A stretch of DNA of 64,000 nucleotides, from assembly GCF_900129425.1 (NCBI RefSeq), contig NZ_LT670817.1, positions 2,108,001 through 2,172,000 on the forward strand, read 5' to 3'. The translations under genes were made by a program, and so were the position numbers. Below are positions 27,072 through 37,500 of the stretch, piece by piece. How positions within the stretch are numbered: the first letter of the stretch is position 1; every line of letters starts with the position of its first letter. The notes below the pieces were generated by a model that was given only the letters and a program-made list of their open reading frames with translations, was not told where the DNA came from and made no database searches. This DNA comes from Bradyrhizobium erythrophlei (GTDB taxonomy: Bacteria; Pseudomonadota; Alphaproteobacteria; Rhizobiales; Xanthobacteraceae).

Positions 27072-28366
27072 GTCTGGCCGCTGGATTATCCTTCGTCCTG
27101 ATAACCCTCGTGATGTTCGGGCTAATGGCGCTCGGCATTCCGATCTTTGTTTCGATCGGGCTGGCCGCGTTCGCAGGTCTCGCCATGATCTTCGGCCCGC
27201 TGCACGCGATGGTCGATTTCACCTCGTTCCTTTGGCAGAGCCTCAATAATTTCGAGCTCGTAACCATTCCGCTGTTCGTCCTGACCGCGATGCTGGTCGA
27301 GGAATCCAAGATCGGCGACGAGCTGTTTGCCTGCGCGAAGGCGTGGATCGGCTCGGTACCCAACGGCCTTGGCGTCGCCGTGATCCTGACTTGCGCGATC
27401 TTCGCCAGCATTACCGGATCGAGTCCGGTTACCGCCGTCACGGTCGGGCTCATTGCGCTCCCCGCACTCGCCCGTGAAGGATATCCGGACAGCCTGCGCG
27501 GCGCGCTGATCGCCGGAGGCGGCACGCTCGGCATTTTGCTGCCGCCCAGCCTGCCGTTAATTATTTACGGCGTCCTTACCCAGACTTCGATCGGGAGTCT
27601 GTTCATGGCGACAGTTTTTCCGGGGTTGCTGCTGACGGCGATGTTCTCGGTTTACGTGCTGCTGGTGCATCGTCCCGCCGTTCGTGCCCGGTCGCATTCG
27701 ATGCAGGAACGGCTGCAGGCGCTCTGGAGCGCATTGCCGATCATCGTTCTTCCCGCGTTCATCATATTGTCGATCTACCTGGGATGGGTCACTCCGACCG
27801 AAACCGGCGCCGTCGCGGTGGCGTACGTGCTTGCGCTCGGCCTGATCCGAGGCCGGCTGGATGTTTCAAGGATCCTGCGCGCCGGACGCTCCGCCGCGCT
27901 GACGACCGCGATGCTGCTGCTGATCTTCGGGACCGGCTCCGTGTTCGCGCGCTACAGTGCCATGCTTCAGCTTCCGCAGCATATCGCGTCCGCGGTGGGC
28001 GGAGTGCCGGGCGGACCGTTGATGGTGTTCACCGCGATCGTGGTAACCGATTTGGTTCTCGGCACTTTCCTGGAATCCGGTGCCTTGACGATTCTGACCA
28101 TTCCGATCTTCTTTCCGATCGCGCAGGCTATCGGGCTCGATCCCGTGCAGTTCGGCGTGATGATCGCGGTGAATCAGGAAATCGCCCAGATCCATCCGCC
28201 GACGGGTCTCAATCTCGTGACCGTGTCGTCGATATCCGGCATCCCGTTGACGCGGATGATGGTCAGCATCCTACCGTTCATCGCGATCGAACTGGTCATG
28301 ATCTATCTTCTCTACTTTTTCCCGCAACTGACGCTGTTCCTGCCTGCCCATATGAGCATGCATTGA
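27068..28366 (+). CDS. TRAP transporter large permease (DctM family)
   Basis: A 432-residue membrane protein with about 12 hydrophobic segments. It has LGIPIFVSIGLAAFAGLAMIFG, the conserved FASITGSSPVTAVTVG and PPSLPLIIYG motifs, and QEIAQIHPPTGLNL near the C-terminus, all typical DctM landmarks. The ATG at 27068 overlaps the TGA of the DctQ gene. It provides the sodium-coupled transport path for the receptor encoded at 25469. Confidence 0.93.
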   Translation: MSLAAGLSFVLITLVMFGLMALGIPIFVSIGLAAFAGLAMIFGPLHAMVDFTSFLWQSLNNFELVTIPLFVLTAMLVEESKIGDELFACAKAWIGSVPNGLGVAVILTCAIFASITGSSPVTAVTVGLIALPALAREGYPDSLRGALIAGGGTLGILLPPSLPLIIYGVLTQTSIGSLFMATVFPGLLLTAMFSVYVLLVHRPAVRARSHSMQERLQALWSALPIIVLPAFIILSIYLGWVTPTETGAVAVAYVLALGLIRGRLDVSRILRAGRSAALTTAMLLLIFGTGSVFARYSAMLQLPQHIASAVGGVPGGPLMVFTAIVVTDLVLGTFLESGALTILTIPIFFPIAQAIGLDPVQFGVMIAVNQEIAQIHPPTGLNLVTVSSISGIPLTRMMVSILPFIAIELVMIYLLYFFPQLTLFLPAHMSMH

Positions 28367-28391
28367 AGCGAGCGTCCCGGAGGCCTGTACG

Positions 28392-29639
28392 ATGAAACTG
28401 AACGACGAAGAAAAAGCCATGCTGGCGGGCGAATTCGGTCCGCTCAGACAATGGGCCATCGATCATCAAATAAGGGTTGGAAGATATCTCAAGGCTCCGG
28501 ATTTCGTTTCGGTGATGCAGGCCCACATCATGGCGGATACCGAATCGCTCGGCGCCGCCGGGGTCGAATGGCTCGAGAACTGGACCAAATTGCCAGCGGA
28601 ACAGCGCCGGGTGAGAATTCCGACGATCACGGACCCTCGGGGAACCGATTTTGCCGCTGCGAACAAGCTCAAGCACCAGCCATGGATGCTGGATCTGGAG
28701 CGGCGCACGATCGCGGCCTTTGAGGCGCTGGGGATATTGATGACGGATACCTGCATCAATTACCAGACCATCATGCCGCCGGTCCGCGGCGAGCACACGG
28801 CTTACGGCGATACTGGCGTCGTGATCTACTCAAACAGCGTTTGCGGCGCGCGCTCGAATTTCGAGGGCGGTCCTTCGGCGCTGAGCGCGGGATTGACCGG
28901 TCGAACGCCCCGATACGGATTTCACCTCGACGAATTTCGGCGCGCGACGCTGATCGTAAACGTCAACTGGACGCCGAAGTCGCTGAACGAATGGGGCGCG
29001 CTCGGCGCGCTGGTTGGCCGGCTTGCCGGAGATTACTGGCAGGTTCCGGCGATCGTCGGAATCGAACGCAGCCCGACTTCCGACGAGATGAAGCATTTTG
29101 GCGCGGCGATGGCGAGCTTCGGATCGGTCGCGCTTTTCCATATCGTGGGTGTAACGCCAGAGGCCACGCATTTGAGCGATGTCGCTAACGCTCCGCAATC
29201 GCTACGGAGCTACAATATTGTGGAGGCCGACGTTCGCGCGCTTCAGGCAAGTTACGGCGGCGAAATGGACAAGGTCGATATTGTCGTGTTCTCTGCGCCG
29301 CAGCTCAGCCTCGTGGAAATGCGTCAGCTGTCGATCTTGCTCGAGGGGCGGAAAACGACGATTCCGCTGCTCGCCATCACCAGTCCGCAGGTCAAGCCGG
29401 ACGCCGATCGCATGGGTATCACGGCGAAGATCGAAGCATCGGGAGCGAGCGTGCTCTCGGGAATGTGCTTCTATCAAAGTTATGCAAGGGAAATGGCGGA
29501 GGCGAATGGCTGGAAAAGGTTGGCAACAAACTCGGCCAAATTGACCAACATTCTAGGCGGCTACGGTTATACGCCGGCACTTCTGTCCATGGAAAAATGT
29601 GTCGATGTCGCGTGTGCAGGCGGAAGGATAAGCCAATGA
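28392..29639 (+). CDS. Aconitase X catalytic (large) subunit
   Basis: A 415-residue protein of the AcnX family (former DUF521), iron-sulfur dehydratases that include cis-3-hydroxy-L-proline dehydratase and mevalonate 5-phosphate dehydratase. Family landmarks are MLAGEFGPLRQWAI, TDTCINYQ (Cys121), YSNSVCGARSNFEGGPSAL (Cys151) and SGMCFYQ (Cys359), where the cysteines are probable cluster ligands. The ATG overlap at its end couples it to the small subunit gene. With the TRAP importer this suggests catabolism of a hydroxyproline-like or hydroxy-acid compound. Confidence 0.87.
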   Translation: MKLNDEEKAMLAGEFGPLRQWAIDHQIRVGRYLKAPDFVSVMQAHIMADTESLGAAGVEWLENWTKLPAEQRRVRIPTITDPRGTDFAAANKLKHQPWMLDLERRTIAAFEALGILMTDTCINYQTIMPPVRGEHTAYGDTGVVIYSNSVCGARSNFEGGPSALSAGLTGRTPRYGFHLDEFRRATLIVNVNWTPKSLNEWGALGALVGRLAGDYWQVPAIVGIERSPTSDEMKHFGAAMASFGSVALFHIVGVTPEATHLSDVANAPQSLRSYNIVEADVRALQASYGGEMDKVDIVVFSAPQLSLVEMRQLSILLEGRKTTIPLLAITSPQVKPDADRMGITAKIEASGASVLSGMCFYQSYAREMAEANGWKRLATNSAKLTNILGGYGYTPALLSMEKCVDVACAGGRISQ

Positions 29640-30052
29640 GCCAGTCTATTTTTTACGCAAATGCCGGAATGGGGAAGAACGTAACGGGTGTGGCGCTGGT
29701 TGCGAAAGACGGCTTCTCCGCGCGCTACGATCTCGATCGTATCCACGGTGTGTTTTCCAGGCCGGAGCACAAACTCGCCGGGCAGAGCTATCAGGACCGG
29801 ATCTTGATCCTGGACGTGGCGAAAGGCGGTGTTGCGACGGCGTGGATGCTGTACGAAATGGCCGCACGCAGGATCGTCCCCGCCGCGCTTGTGCTCAATG
29901 CCGTCAATCCGATCATGGTTCAGGGGACGGCGTTGGCCGGAATGACCCTCGTTTCCGGGTTCGACCAAGACATTACGCAGGCAATCGCAAATGGAGCAAC
30001 CGTTGAAATTGAGCCGAACGGCGAGCGTCCGTTTATTCGTGTCGTAGGATAG
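29636..30052 (+). CDS. Aconitase X swivel (small) subunit
   Basis: A 138-residue protein of the DUF126 type, the swivelling domain that completes aconitase X. Conserved parts are HKLAGQSYQDRILILDVAKGGVATAWMLYEM and the end region NGATVEIEPNGERPFIRVVG. The Ser of the usual KGS motif is replaced: here it reads KGGVATAW. The ATG overlaps the stop of the large subunit gene (ATGA at 29636-29639). The two subunits being separate is the heterodimeric arrangement of the family. Confidence 0.85.
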   Translation: MSQSIFYANAGMGKNVTGVALVAKDGFSARYDLDRIHGVFSRPEHKLAGQSYQDRILILDVAKGGVATAWMLYEMAARRIVPAALVLNAVNPIMVQGTALAGMTLVSGFDQDITQAIANGATVEIEPNGERPFIRVVG

Positions 30053-30172
30053 TCGGTATCGGCCCTGGGTTTCAGGCCATCAACCCATCAAAGCGATGAC
30101 CGACGCGCTGATCAAGACGTATCAATCGCAACGCACTTTTTTGCGCTTATGTGGCTAACTTAGGCAACGCCG

Positions 30173-31960
30173 GTGCAGGTCAAACAAATCATCGATCAAG
30201 GCGGCTCGAACCGAGCCTTAACCAGATTGCGGGTCCTTCTTCGCAGCAACGAATTCTATCTGATTCCCCTTGCGTTGATGATTGGAATTCTGACGGGCGC
30301 CATCGTGACGTTGATGAGCTATGCTGCCCAGATCGCTCACGTTCTTATCTATGGAATTCCGATCGACGTTCGGCTGAGCGCGAATGCCTATGTCAAGCCA
30401 TGGGTGGCGTTGAGCGCACCGGCAATCGGCGGCCTTGCGCTCGGTATCATGGAGTGGTCTCGGCGACACTGGAAGATATCGCGTGCGGTGGATCCTATCG
30501 AAGCGAACGCTCTGCGCGGAGGTCTCCTGTCGCTGCGGGATAGCGTGGTGGTCAGCAGCCAGACGCTGGTCTCCAATGGCTGCGGCGCATCTGTTGGACT
30601 CGAGGCGGGTTATACCCAAATTGGCTCCGGTGCCGCATCGCTGATCGGTCAGTTCCTGCACCTGAGGCGCAACGACCTGCGCCTCATCGTCGGTTGTGGC
30701 TCAGCCGGTGCCATTGCCGCGGCTTTCGGTGCCCCGATCACCGGCGCATTCTACGCCTGCGAGCTGATCGTCGGCGTCTATTCGGTTGGTAGCGCGGCGC
30801 CTATTCTTGCGGCTTCCCTGGCCGCTGCGATCACCGCGCAGTGGCTCGGGGGAGCGCCTTATTCGCTTGAAGTGCTCCGAGTCGGCGGCGTCGGCGTAGA
30901 GCAGTATCTTGCGCTCATCGTGCTGGCTCTGATTGCCGGCGCGGTCGGCATCGCAGTGATGCGGAGTTCGCCGGTCGTTGAGCGGCTTTTCACTCAGCCC
31001 TGGATACCGGTTTGGATCAGGCCCGCGATCGGAGGTCTCTGCGTTGGAGGTATGGCGATCGTAACGCCGCAGGTCCTGGCGGCGGGACACGGGGCGATGC
31101 TCCTGGATCTGCATCAAGAGATGGCGATCGGCCTGATCGCCCTGATCATCGCCTTGAAGGTGATTGCCTGTCTGATTTCGTTGGGGTCAGGATTTCGCGG
31201 CGGCCTTTTCTTCGCGTCCCTGTTCGTCGGAAGCCTCATCGGAAAGTTTTTTGCGGCCGTCCTGCTGCTGGTGGCTCCGGACTTGGCAGTCGACCCGCAG
31301 GTCAGCATGTTGACCGGGATGGCGACGCTTGGCGTGGCCATCGTGGGCGGACCGCTCACGATGGCGTTCCTTGTGCTTGAGATGACGCGAAGCGTGGACG
31401 TTACCGCCGTCGTTTTGGCCGCATGTATCGTCACCAGTGTCTGTGTACGGTTCATGTTCGGTCATTCGTTCTCGACCTGGCGGCTTCATCTCAGCGGCGA
31501 AACCATTCGCAGCGCAAACGATGTCGGATGGCTACGAAATCTCACTGTCGAGCGCATGATGCGAACTGACGTCGGCAAAGTTCCGTCGACCACGACGATT
31601 GCCGCGTGCCGTCGCGAGTTCGCGCTGGGCTCCAGTCAAGCGGTGATAGTAATCAACAACTCGGACGCTTATTGCGGACTAGTGCTGCTTCCCGAATTGT
31701 TTTCTGGAGAATTGGACGCGATCGCCGATGAGATCCAGGTGGTCGAGCTCGCCAAATATACCGATGTGGTGCTGCTGCCAGAAATGAATGTCAAGTCTGC
31801 GATGAAAATGTTCGACGATGCGGAGGCGGAGATTCTTGCGGTTATCGAATCAGAGGATAGCCGCAAGGTCGTCGGTTTTCTCAGCGAGTCTTTCGCTCGA
31901 CGTCGATATGTCGAAGAAATCGACAAAGCCACACGCGGGGTGCTCGGAGCTCTGACATAG
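30173..31960 (+). CDS. ClC-family chloride channel or transporter with C-terminal CBS domains
   Basis: A 595-residue membrane protein. The selectivity motifs are GCGASVGLEAGYTQIGSG (GxSxGxE type), GAAIAAAFGAPITGAFYACEL and GSGFRGGLFFASLFVG (GxFxP type, with the usual Pro lost). The C-terminal 150 residues look like a CBS pair (NLTVERMMRTDVGKVP and KYTDVVLLPEMNVKSAMKMF), which may sense nucleotides. The start appears to be GTG at 30173 without a strong ribosome binding site. It has no obvious functional link to its neighbours. Confidence 0.9.
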   Translation: MQVKQIIDQGGSNRALTRLRVLLRSNEFYLIPLALMIGILTGAIVTLMSYAAQIAHVLIYGIPIDVRLSANAYVKPWVALSAPAIGGLALGIMEWSRRHWKISRAVDPIEANALRGGLLSLRDSVVVSSQTLVSNGCGASVGLEAGYTQIGSGAASLIGQFLHLRRNDLRLIVGCGSAGAIAAAFGAPITGAFYACELIVGVYSVGSAAPILAASLAAAITAQWLGGAPYSLEVLRVGGVGVEQYLALIVLALIAGAVGIAVMRSSPVVERLFTQPWIPVWIRPAIGGLCVGGMAIVTPQVLAAGHGAMLLDLHQEMAIGLIALIIALKVIACLISLGSGFRGGLFFASLFVGSLIGKFFAAVLLLVAPDLAVDPQVSMLTGMATLGVAIVGGPLTMAFLVLEMTRSVDVTAVVLAACIVTSVCVRFMFGHSFSTWRLHLSGETIRSANDVGWLRNLTVERMMRTDVGKVPSTTTIAACRREFALGSSQAVIVINNSDAYCGLVLLPELFSGELDAIADEIQVVELAKYTDVVLLPEMNVKSAMKMFDDAEAEILAVIESEDSRKVVGFLSESFARRRYVEEIDKATRGVLGALT

Positions 31961-32155
31961 GACAAGGTCGCTTCGCTATTCAGGACGTGGCGTTGAAAGC
32001 CCGGTGGCATTGCGACGTGCACCTACCTTAAGCCCATGCGCGGCGCAAAGCAGTCATTCATACGCAAACATTGGGACTGTCGATAGAGAGCTGCCCGGTC
32101 CGTTCTTGCTCGCAGAAAAAAATCGCTGCGCGTCGGAATGCAACCTGGCTTAAGT

Positions 32156-33724
32156 TTAGTAGTCAGCGCCGACCCGTGGCGCTTGTGCATATAGATCGCG
32201 CAGTTCGCGTTTGAGAAGCTTTCCGATCGAGCTGCGCGGCAGGCTGTCAATTGTCCTCAGGTCGGACAAACGCTGGGTCTTGCCGAGCCTCGCATTGACC
32301 CAGTCCATCAGCGCTGCCGGGTCGATCGTCTCGCCCCGCCGAGCCGCCACGAACGCCACCGGGGTCTCGCCCCACCGGTCGGAGGGGACGCCGACGACGG
32401 CCGCTTCAGAGACGGAGGGGTGGCGAGCGAGCTCCGCCTCTATGTCCGAAGGATAGACATTGAAGCCGCCCGATATGATGACATCCTTGCTCCGGTCAAG
32501 CAGGATAAGGAAACCGTCTTCGTCGAAACGTCCGATATCGCCGGTTCGGATGAACCGCCGCCCTTCCGTGTCGCGCCACTCGGCTTCTTTCATCTTCTCC
32601 GGCAGGTTGTGGTATCCTTGCATCATCATCTCCGATCGGCCGACCACCTCGCCGACCGTGCCCCTTTCGACCTCGCGCCCGTCCTCGTCGATAAGGCGAA
32701 TGTCATTGCCCGGCATCGGCTGGCCGACGGTGTGCAACTTGTGCGGAAACTGATGGGCGATGAGCATCGTTGCGCCGCCACCTTCGGTCAGCCCATACAA
32801 TTCGATAAGGCCGCCCGGCCAGCGCTTGAGAACTTCGGCCTTCAGATCGGCAGGAAAGGGTGCGCTGGTCGAGAGCTTTAGAACGTAGCTCGAAAGGTCA
32901 TATTGCCCGAAGTCCTCACGCTCCATAATCCGACGATACTGCACGGGAACGAGCATCGCGTGGGTGGCGCGGCGCTCCTGTGAGACGCGAAGGAATTGCC
33001 CCGCGTCGAATTTGGGCAGCAGCACTACCGTGCTCCCATGCGCTAGCGTCGGAAGGTAGGCGACGAGAGTCGTGTTCGAGTAGAGGGGCGTCGAGACGAC
33101 CATAACGGCGTTCGGGAAGACGAGTCGTTTGAATTGGCCCCACCGCATGCGATGCGATTGAACGATGCCCTTGGGGGCGCCAGTAGTGCCTGACGAATAG
33201 ATGATATTGAAAGGTTGTTCGGGGGCAATTGATACATCAACGGCCTTCACGCCTTCTGGGCCTATCCATTTCGAGAAAGGCTCGGCAGCCTCGCTGTCGT
33301 CAAGCGCGATGCGCCTGACGTCCTCTTGTTTCCCAGTCTCCGTCAACGCTGTGGCAGTTTCTCGGTCGAGCAAGAAAAATCTAGAGCCGCTGTCTTTAAG
33401 CATCATCAAGATGCTCGAAGGCGTCAAGGACGGTGCAAGCGGGGCTACCGCGGCGCCCGCTGCCAGGACGCCGCAGAACGCCGCACCAAACCTGATTGAG
33501 TTCCGGGCGCAGATTGCGACGGTATCGCCATTGCACACTCCGTCACGTTGAAGGGCGAACGCGATGCGGTCCATCAGCGCGGCTAGCGCGCTATAAGTCA
33601 ACGTCGTCTCACCCTCGACTAGTGCGGGATGGTCCGGCCGTTCAGCGGCGTGGGCACGGATGACGTCCGGCAAGTTAGCGAAATCACTCGCCAGAATCCC
33701 TTCCGTGGTTACGATGGTTCCCAT
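32156..33724 (-). CDS. Acyl-CoA synthetase (AMP-forming, ANL superfamily)
   Basis: A 522-residue adenylate-forming ligase that activates a carboxylic acid to its CoA thioester. The P-loop is IIYSSGTTGAPKGI, the A5 region is ELYGLTEGGG, A7 is RFIRTGDIGRFDEDGF, A8 is DRSKDVIISGGFNVYP and the catalytic Lys lies in SSIGKLLKREL near the C-terminus. Length and motifs are complete. The acid is not predictable; this group includes fatty-acid and aromatic-acid ligases. It stands alone. Confidence 0.93.
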   Translation of the reverse strand: MGTIVTTEGILASDFANLPDVIRAHAAERPDHPALVEGETTLTYSALAALMDRIAFALQRDGVCNGDTVAICARNSIRFGAAFCGVLAAGAAVAPLAPSLTPSSILMMLKDSGSRFFLLDRETATALTETGKQEDVRRIALDDSEAAEPFSKWIGPEGVKAVDVSIAPEQPFNIIYSSGTTGAPKGIVQSHRMRWGQFKRLVFPNAVMVVSTPLYSNTTLVAYLPTLAHGSTVVLLPKFDAGQFLRVSQERRATHAMLVPVQYRRIMEREDFGQYDLSSYVLKLSTSAPFPADLKAEVLKRWPGGLIELYGLTEGGGATMLIAHQFPHKLHTVGQPMPGNDIRLIDEDGREVERGTVGEVVGRSEMMMQGYHNLPEKMKEAEWRDTEGRRFIRTGDIGRFDEDGFLILLDRSKDVIISGGFNVYPSDIEAELARHPSVSEAAVVGVPSDRWGETPVAFVAARRGETIDPAALMDWVNARLGKTQRLSDLRTIDSLPRSSIGKLLKRELRDLYAQAPRVGADY

Positions 33725-33825
33725 CTAAAATAGCAATCCGGAACGTTTCGATGCTAGACACCCGCTTGTCTTCAGACGATGTCTGGTGGAGGCGAAATAG
33801 GGCCGGTGGGACTACACCGCGCCGA

Positions 33826-34440
33826 TCAATCCTCGATCGTAATCGTTATCCGTCTACCGGCTGTCGGTCCCAATTCGCTGACGCGCACGGCGCCTGGATG
33901 CGTTTTCTTCGGGAGACGAATCTTGCTCCATCCTTTCGGCGCAAGCTGATCCATCATCCTGTAGCGATCCAAATAAATTGCCAGCTGCTGGACACAATAC
34001 TTGGCGTCAAAAGTAAAAACGGCGCATGCTGGTATATCCATTTGGTTCGCTTGGTCCGATTGAATAAGACCGGCAATCGTTTCATCGCCAATTTGCGAAA
34101 GTGGATCCGATTTGAATGAATCTTGGAACCATGATGAGATCTGAATTCCAGTTACGTCAATCTCAACACCAATTGTGGATCCATCCGTAAGTCGGAGAGT
34201 GTTTGCCGGCGTCCATGCCATATCCGGAAATGACACCACGAGAAGCTGATTGAACAACTTCGTGATCGCGGCCCGGAATTGAAACTGTGGTCCACGCTGC
34301 GTTATGCCGACGATCGGATAGTTTGCATCGTCCGGGCAAAAGAGCGTCATAAGATGCGTGACGTCGTGATAGTTTGGGTTGTTTTGACTAATATTGATCG
34401 TCTTGAGAAATTCGTTCAGCGTTTCCAGATTGCTTGCCAT
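33826..34440 (-). CDS. Hypothetical protein, possible NTF2-like fold
   Basis: A 204-residue protein of unknown function, without signal peptide or membrane segment. The alternation of helices and strands with LNEFLKTINISQ, FRAAITKLFNQLL and RLTDGSTIGVEIDVTGIQ is compatible with an NTF2/SnoaL-like fold, but this is only an impression. ATG 34440 is chosen because AAAGGTGG precedes it; a GTG at 34449 is in frame. Its DNA is visibly less GC-rich than the genes on both sides, which hints at horizontal acquisition. It is divergent from the ATPase-cyclase gene at 34585. Confidence 0.6.
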   Translation of the reverse strand: MASNLETLNEFLKTINISQNNPNYHDVTHLMTLFCPDDANYPIVGITQRGPQFQFRAAITKLFNQLLVVSFPDMAWTPANTLRLTDGSTIGVEIDVTGIQISSWFQDSFKSDPLSQIGDETIAGLIQSDQANQMDIPACAVFTFDAKYCVQQLAIYLDRYRMMDQLAPKGWSKIRLPKKTHPGAVRVSELGPTAGRRITITIED

Positions 34441-34584
34441 TTCAACCACCTTTGTGAGAGTGGAGCAGCGGGCGCTTCGGCAGCTATAGAATTGTTCACG
34501 AGCAAGACACCTAGTATACTAGCGATCGGTCGAGAAATTTGTCAAGGTAAACAAGCTAGTAGTTCTGGCACAGGTTGAGTGCAG

Positions 34585-37500
34585 ATGAGCGAGCTGGACC
34601 ACAACCGCGGCAGAGAGACCTTCGTTGGTCGGCGGCACGAGCTCGCGGAAATCTGCGTTGCAATCGATGGAGCAACAGCTGGTCGCGGGAGCCTGTTCAC
34701 GCTCACTGGCGAGCCGGGAGTTGGAAAGAGTCGACTCGCTCAGGAAGCGGCGTCCCATGCGAGAGCCCAGGGCCAGCGCGTGCTCTGGGGTCGATGCTGG
34801 GAGCACGGAGGGGCACCGGCCTACTGGCCTTGGGTGCAGGTCTTGCGTGGCCTGACAAGGGGCGTCGAGCCAGCCCTCCTCTCGAACTTGATGGGTCAAG
34901 GGGCCGCAGAGATCGCGCAGATCGTCCCGGAACTGCGGAATCAGATCGGCGGCGTGGCGGAATTGCAGAGCGCTTCGCTGGGTCAGCCGGAGAAAGCCCG
35001 ATTTCGGCTTTTCGACTATTTGACCGCCTTTCTTGGCAATGTCGCCGAAACGCAGCCTCTGCTGATCTTGCTCGACGACCTACACGCCGCAGATCCGGCG
35101 TCCCTGCTGATGCTGGTCGCTTTTTCGAAGCAGGTTCGCGGCATGCGCGCGACGATAATGGGGACCTACCGGGCGCTCGAAATGAAACAGAAGCCTGAGC
35201 ACGCCGCGCTGATCGCTCAGGCCGAGCGCGAGGGGGCAGCGTTCCCGCTGCTTGGACTCGATGAAGGCCAAATCGGCAAGTTCATCGAAATGGCATGGGG
35301 AGTCTCGGCCAGCAGTTTGTTGGTCCGCCGGCTGCACAATATGACCGAAGGCAACCCGTTCTTCCTAAACGAGGTCCTGCGACAGATGGCCGCTGAGGGC
35401 CAACTCGCAAGCGACGCATCTAGCGTGCCAAATCGGCTCACAATTCCGCGTGGCGTCATTGAGTTCATCAAGGGCCTCGTCCACCCTTTGGCCGAAGACG
35501 CTCGCAATGTACTCGACATAGCGTCGATCATTGGACGCGAATTCGCCATCAACGTCCTGGAAGTCGCAAGCGGGACGCCGCGCGAGGCGTTGACCGAGCT
35601 CCTCGATCAGGCAGCTTCGCTTGAACTCATCTATGAGGTCCGCGGCGCGGCCGGACGCTACAGCTTTCGTCACGCCCTCATTCGAGAGGCGCTTTATGGT
35701 GCGCTGTCCGTCGCTAAGAGGCGCCACCTGCACCACGTCGTCGCCGAAGCAATTCGCAGTCTAAGTGCTTCAAGCGAACCATATGCCGAGATCGCGTTCC
35801 ACTACTATCAGAGCGCGTCGGCCGGCGACGTCGGCCCCACCGGCGACGCCGACTCAGCTATCGAGTATTCGAGGCAGGCGGCACGTGTAGCCGAAAAGCA
35901 ACTGGCCTACGAAGAGGCCGCCAATCATCTGAGCAACGCCCTTGACGCGCTTGCGCTCAAGCGCGCTGGAGACGATTCACTCCTAGCGGAACTGCTTTGC
36001 GATCTCGGCGAAGCGCGGGTCAAGACGGCCGATCTGTCCGAGGCGCGCAAGACGTGTCTCAAGGCCGCCGATATCGCGCGGCGCGCCAACAGGCCCGAGC
36101 TGTTTGCACGCGCGGTTTTGGCACCAGGCCGGTTCCTCAGCCTTTCCGGGCTCACCGACCACGGCCTCGTTCAGTCGCTGAGAGAAGCGCGGCAGACGCT
36201 GGGCGAAGTTGACAGCCCGCTGCTGGCGCAGGTTTTGGCGAGGTTGGGCATCGAGCTTTATTGGTCGGAGCGTGAACAGGCCGTTGCGCTCTGTCAACAA
36301 GCCGCCGATATGGCGAGACGGCTCGAAGATCCGCATACCTTGGTCGTCGCGCTCTGGGGTCGATGGCTGTCGCTTCGAAACCCGGACAGCCTCGTACAGC
36401 GGCTCGCCGACACGCGCGAAATGATAACGATCGCGGAGCGCGCCGGGGAGCGTGATTTCGCTCTCGAAGCGCGCTACTACCGGGTCGCTGACCTTCTCGA
36501 AGCCGGCGATATTTCCGGCGCCGACGTCGAGCAGCACGAATACCTGACCGCTGAAGCGGAGCTGCGCGATCGATTCGGGCGTGGCCTCTTGCTCGAGGGG
36601 ATGCGCGCGTTGATGGACGGGCGCCTCGACGAGTCGGAGTCTTTGGCGAAGCGGGCCTTAGTGGCGGGCCAGCAGAGCGGCCGCCCCCTCACGCCAAATT
36701 CGTTTCTCATCCAGCATGGCATGACTCTCTGGGAAGAAGGCCGTCTTGGTGAACTCGAACCGACGCTTCGGGGCTTCATTGCGCAGAATCCCCTGATCGT
36801 CTTCGCGCGATGCGCGCTGCAGCTAAGCCTGCTTCAACTCGAGCGACGGGACGAAGCCCGTATCGAATTCGAGCGCCTGGCCGAGGACGAGTTTGGGCTT
36901 GTGCAGCGGGATTGGAACTGGCTTCCGTCCATGTTCGTGCTGGCCGACGTTTGCGCCGACCTCATCGATGCGGAACGAGCGGCAACTCTCTATCGGTTGC
37001 TGCTGCCGTATTCGTCGCACAACGCGATGCTCGGTAATGTCTACACCTACGGTTCGGTCGCGTTTGCGCTCGGCAGACTGTCCGTGGTCTTGCGTCAGCT
37101 CGACGATGCCGAGGCGCATTTCGAACTCGCCCTGGCCGCCAATCGAAAAATCGGAGCCGCGGTCTGGCTGGCTCATACACAGTGCGAGCTCGCAAGCATG
37201 CTTCTGGATCGCGGCGGAGTGGCCGATTATGCGAGAGCGCAGGGGCTGATCGCGTCCGCGCGCCAGACAGCCAAGGCACGAGGTCTGGTCCGACTTCGGC
37301 GGAAGCTGGGGTTGCTTGACGACGGCCAGAAAGTCGCGACAGTAGTCCCTTCAGTGCAAACAACGCCAGGCCTGATCGAGGGAATGGCGGCGGTCGAGAT
37401 TCGCCCCTCGTCAGTTGGCGTAATACGTCGGGGCGAATCTGTTGCGATCGAAGCGGTGGTTGATTCAGCGATTTCGCGGGCGCGAGATCTTAGCGCCCAA

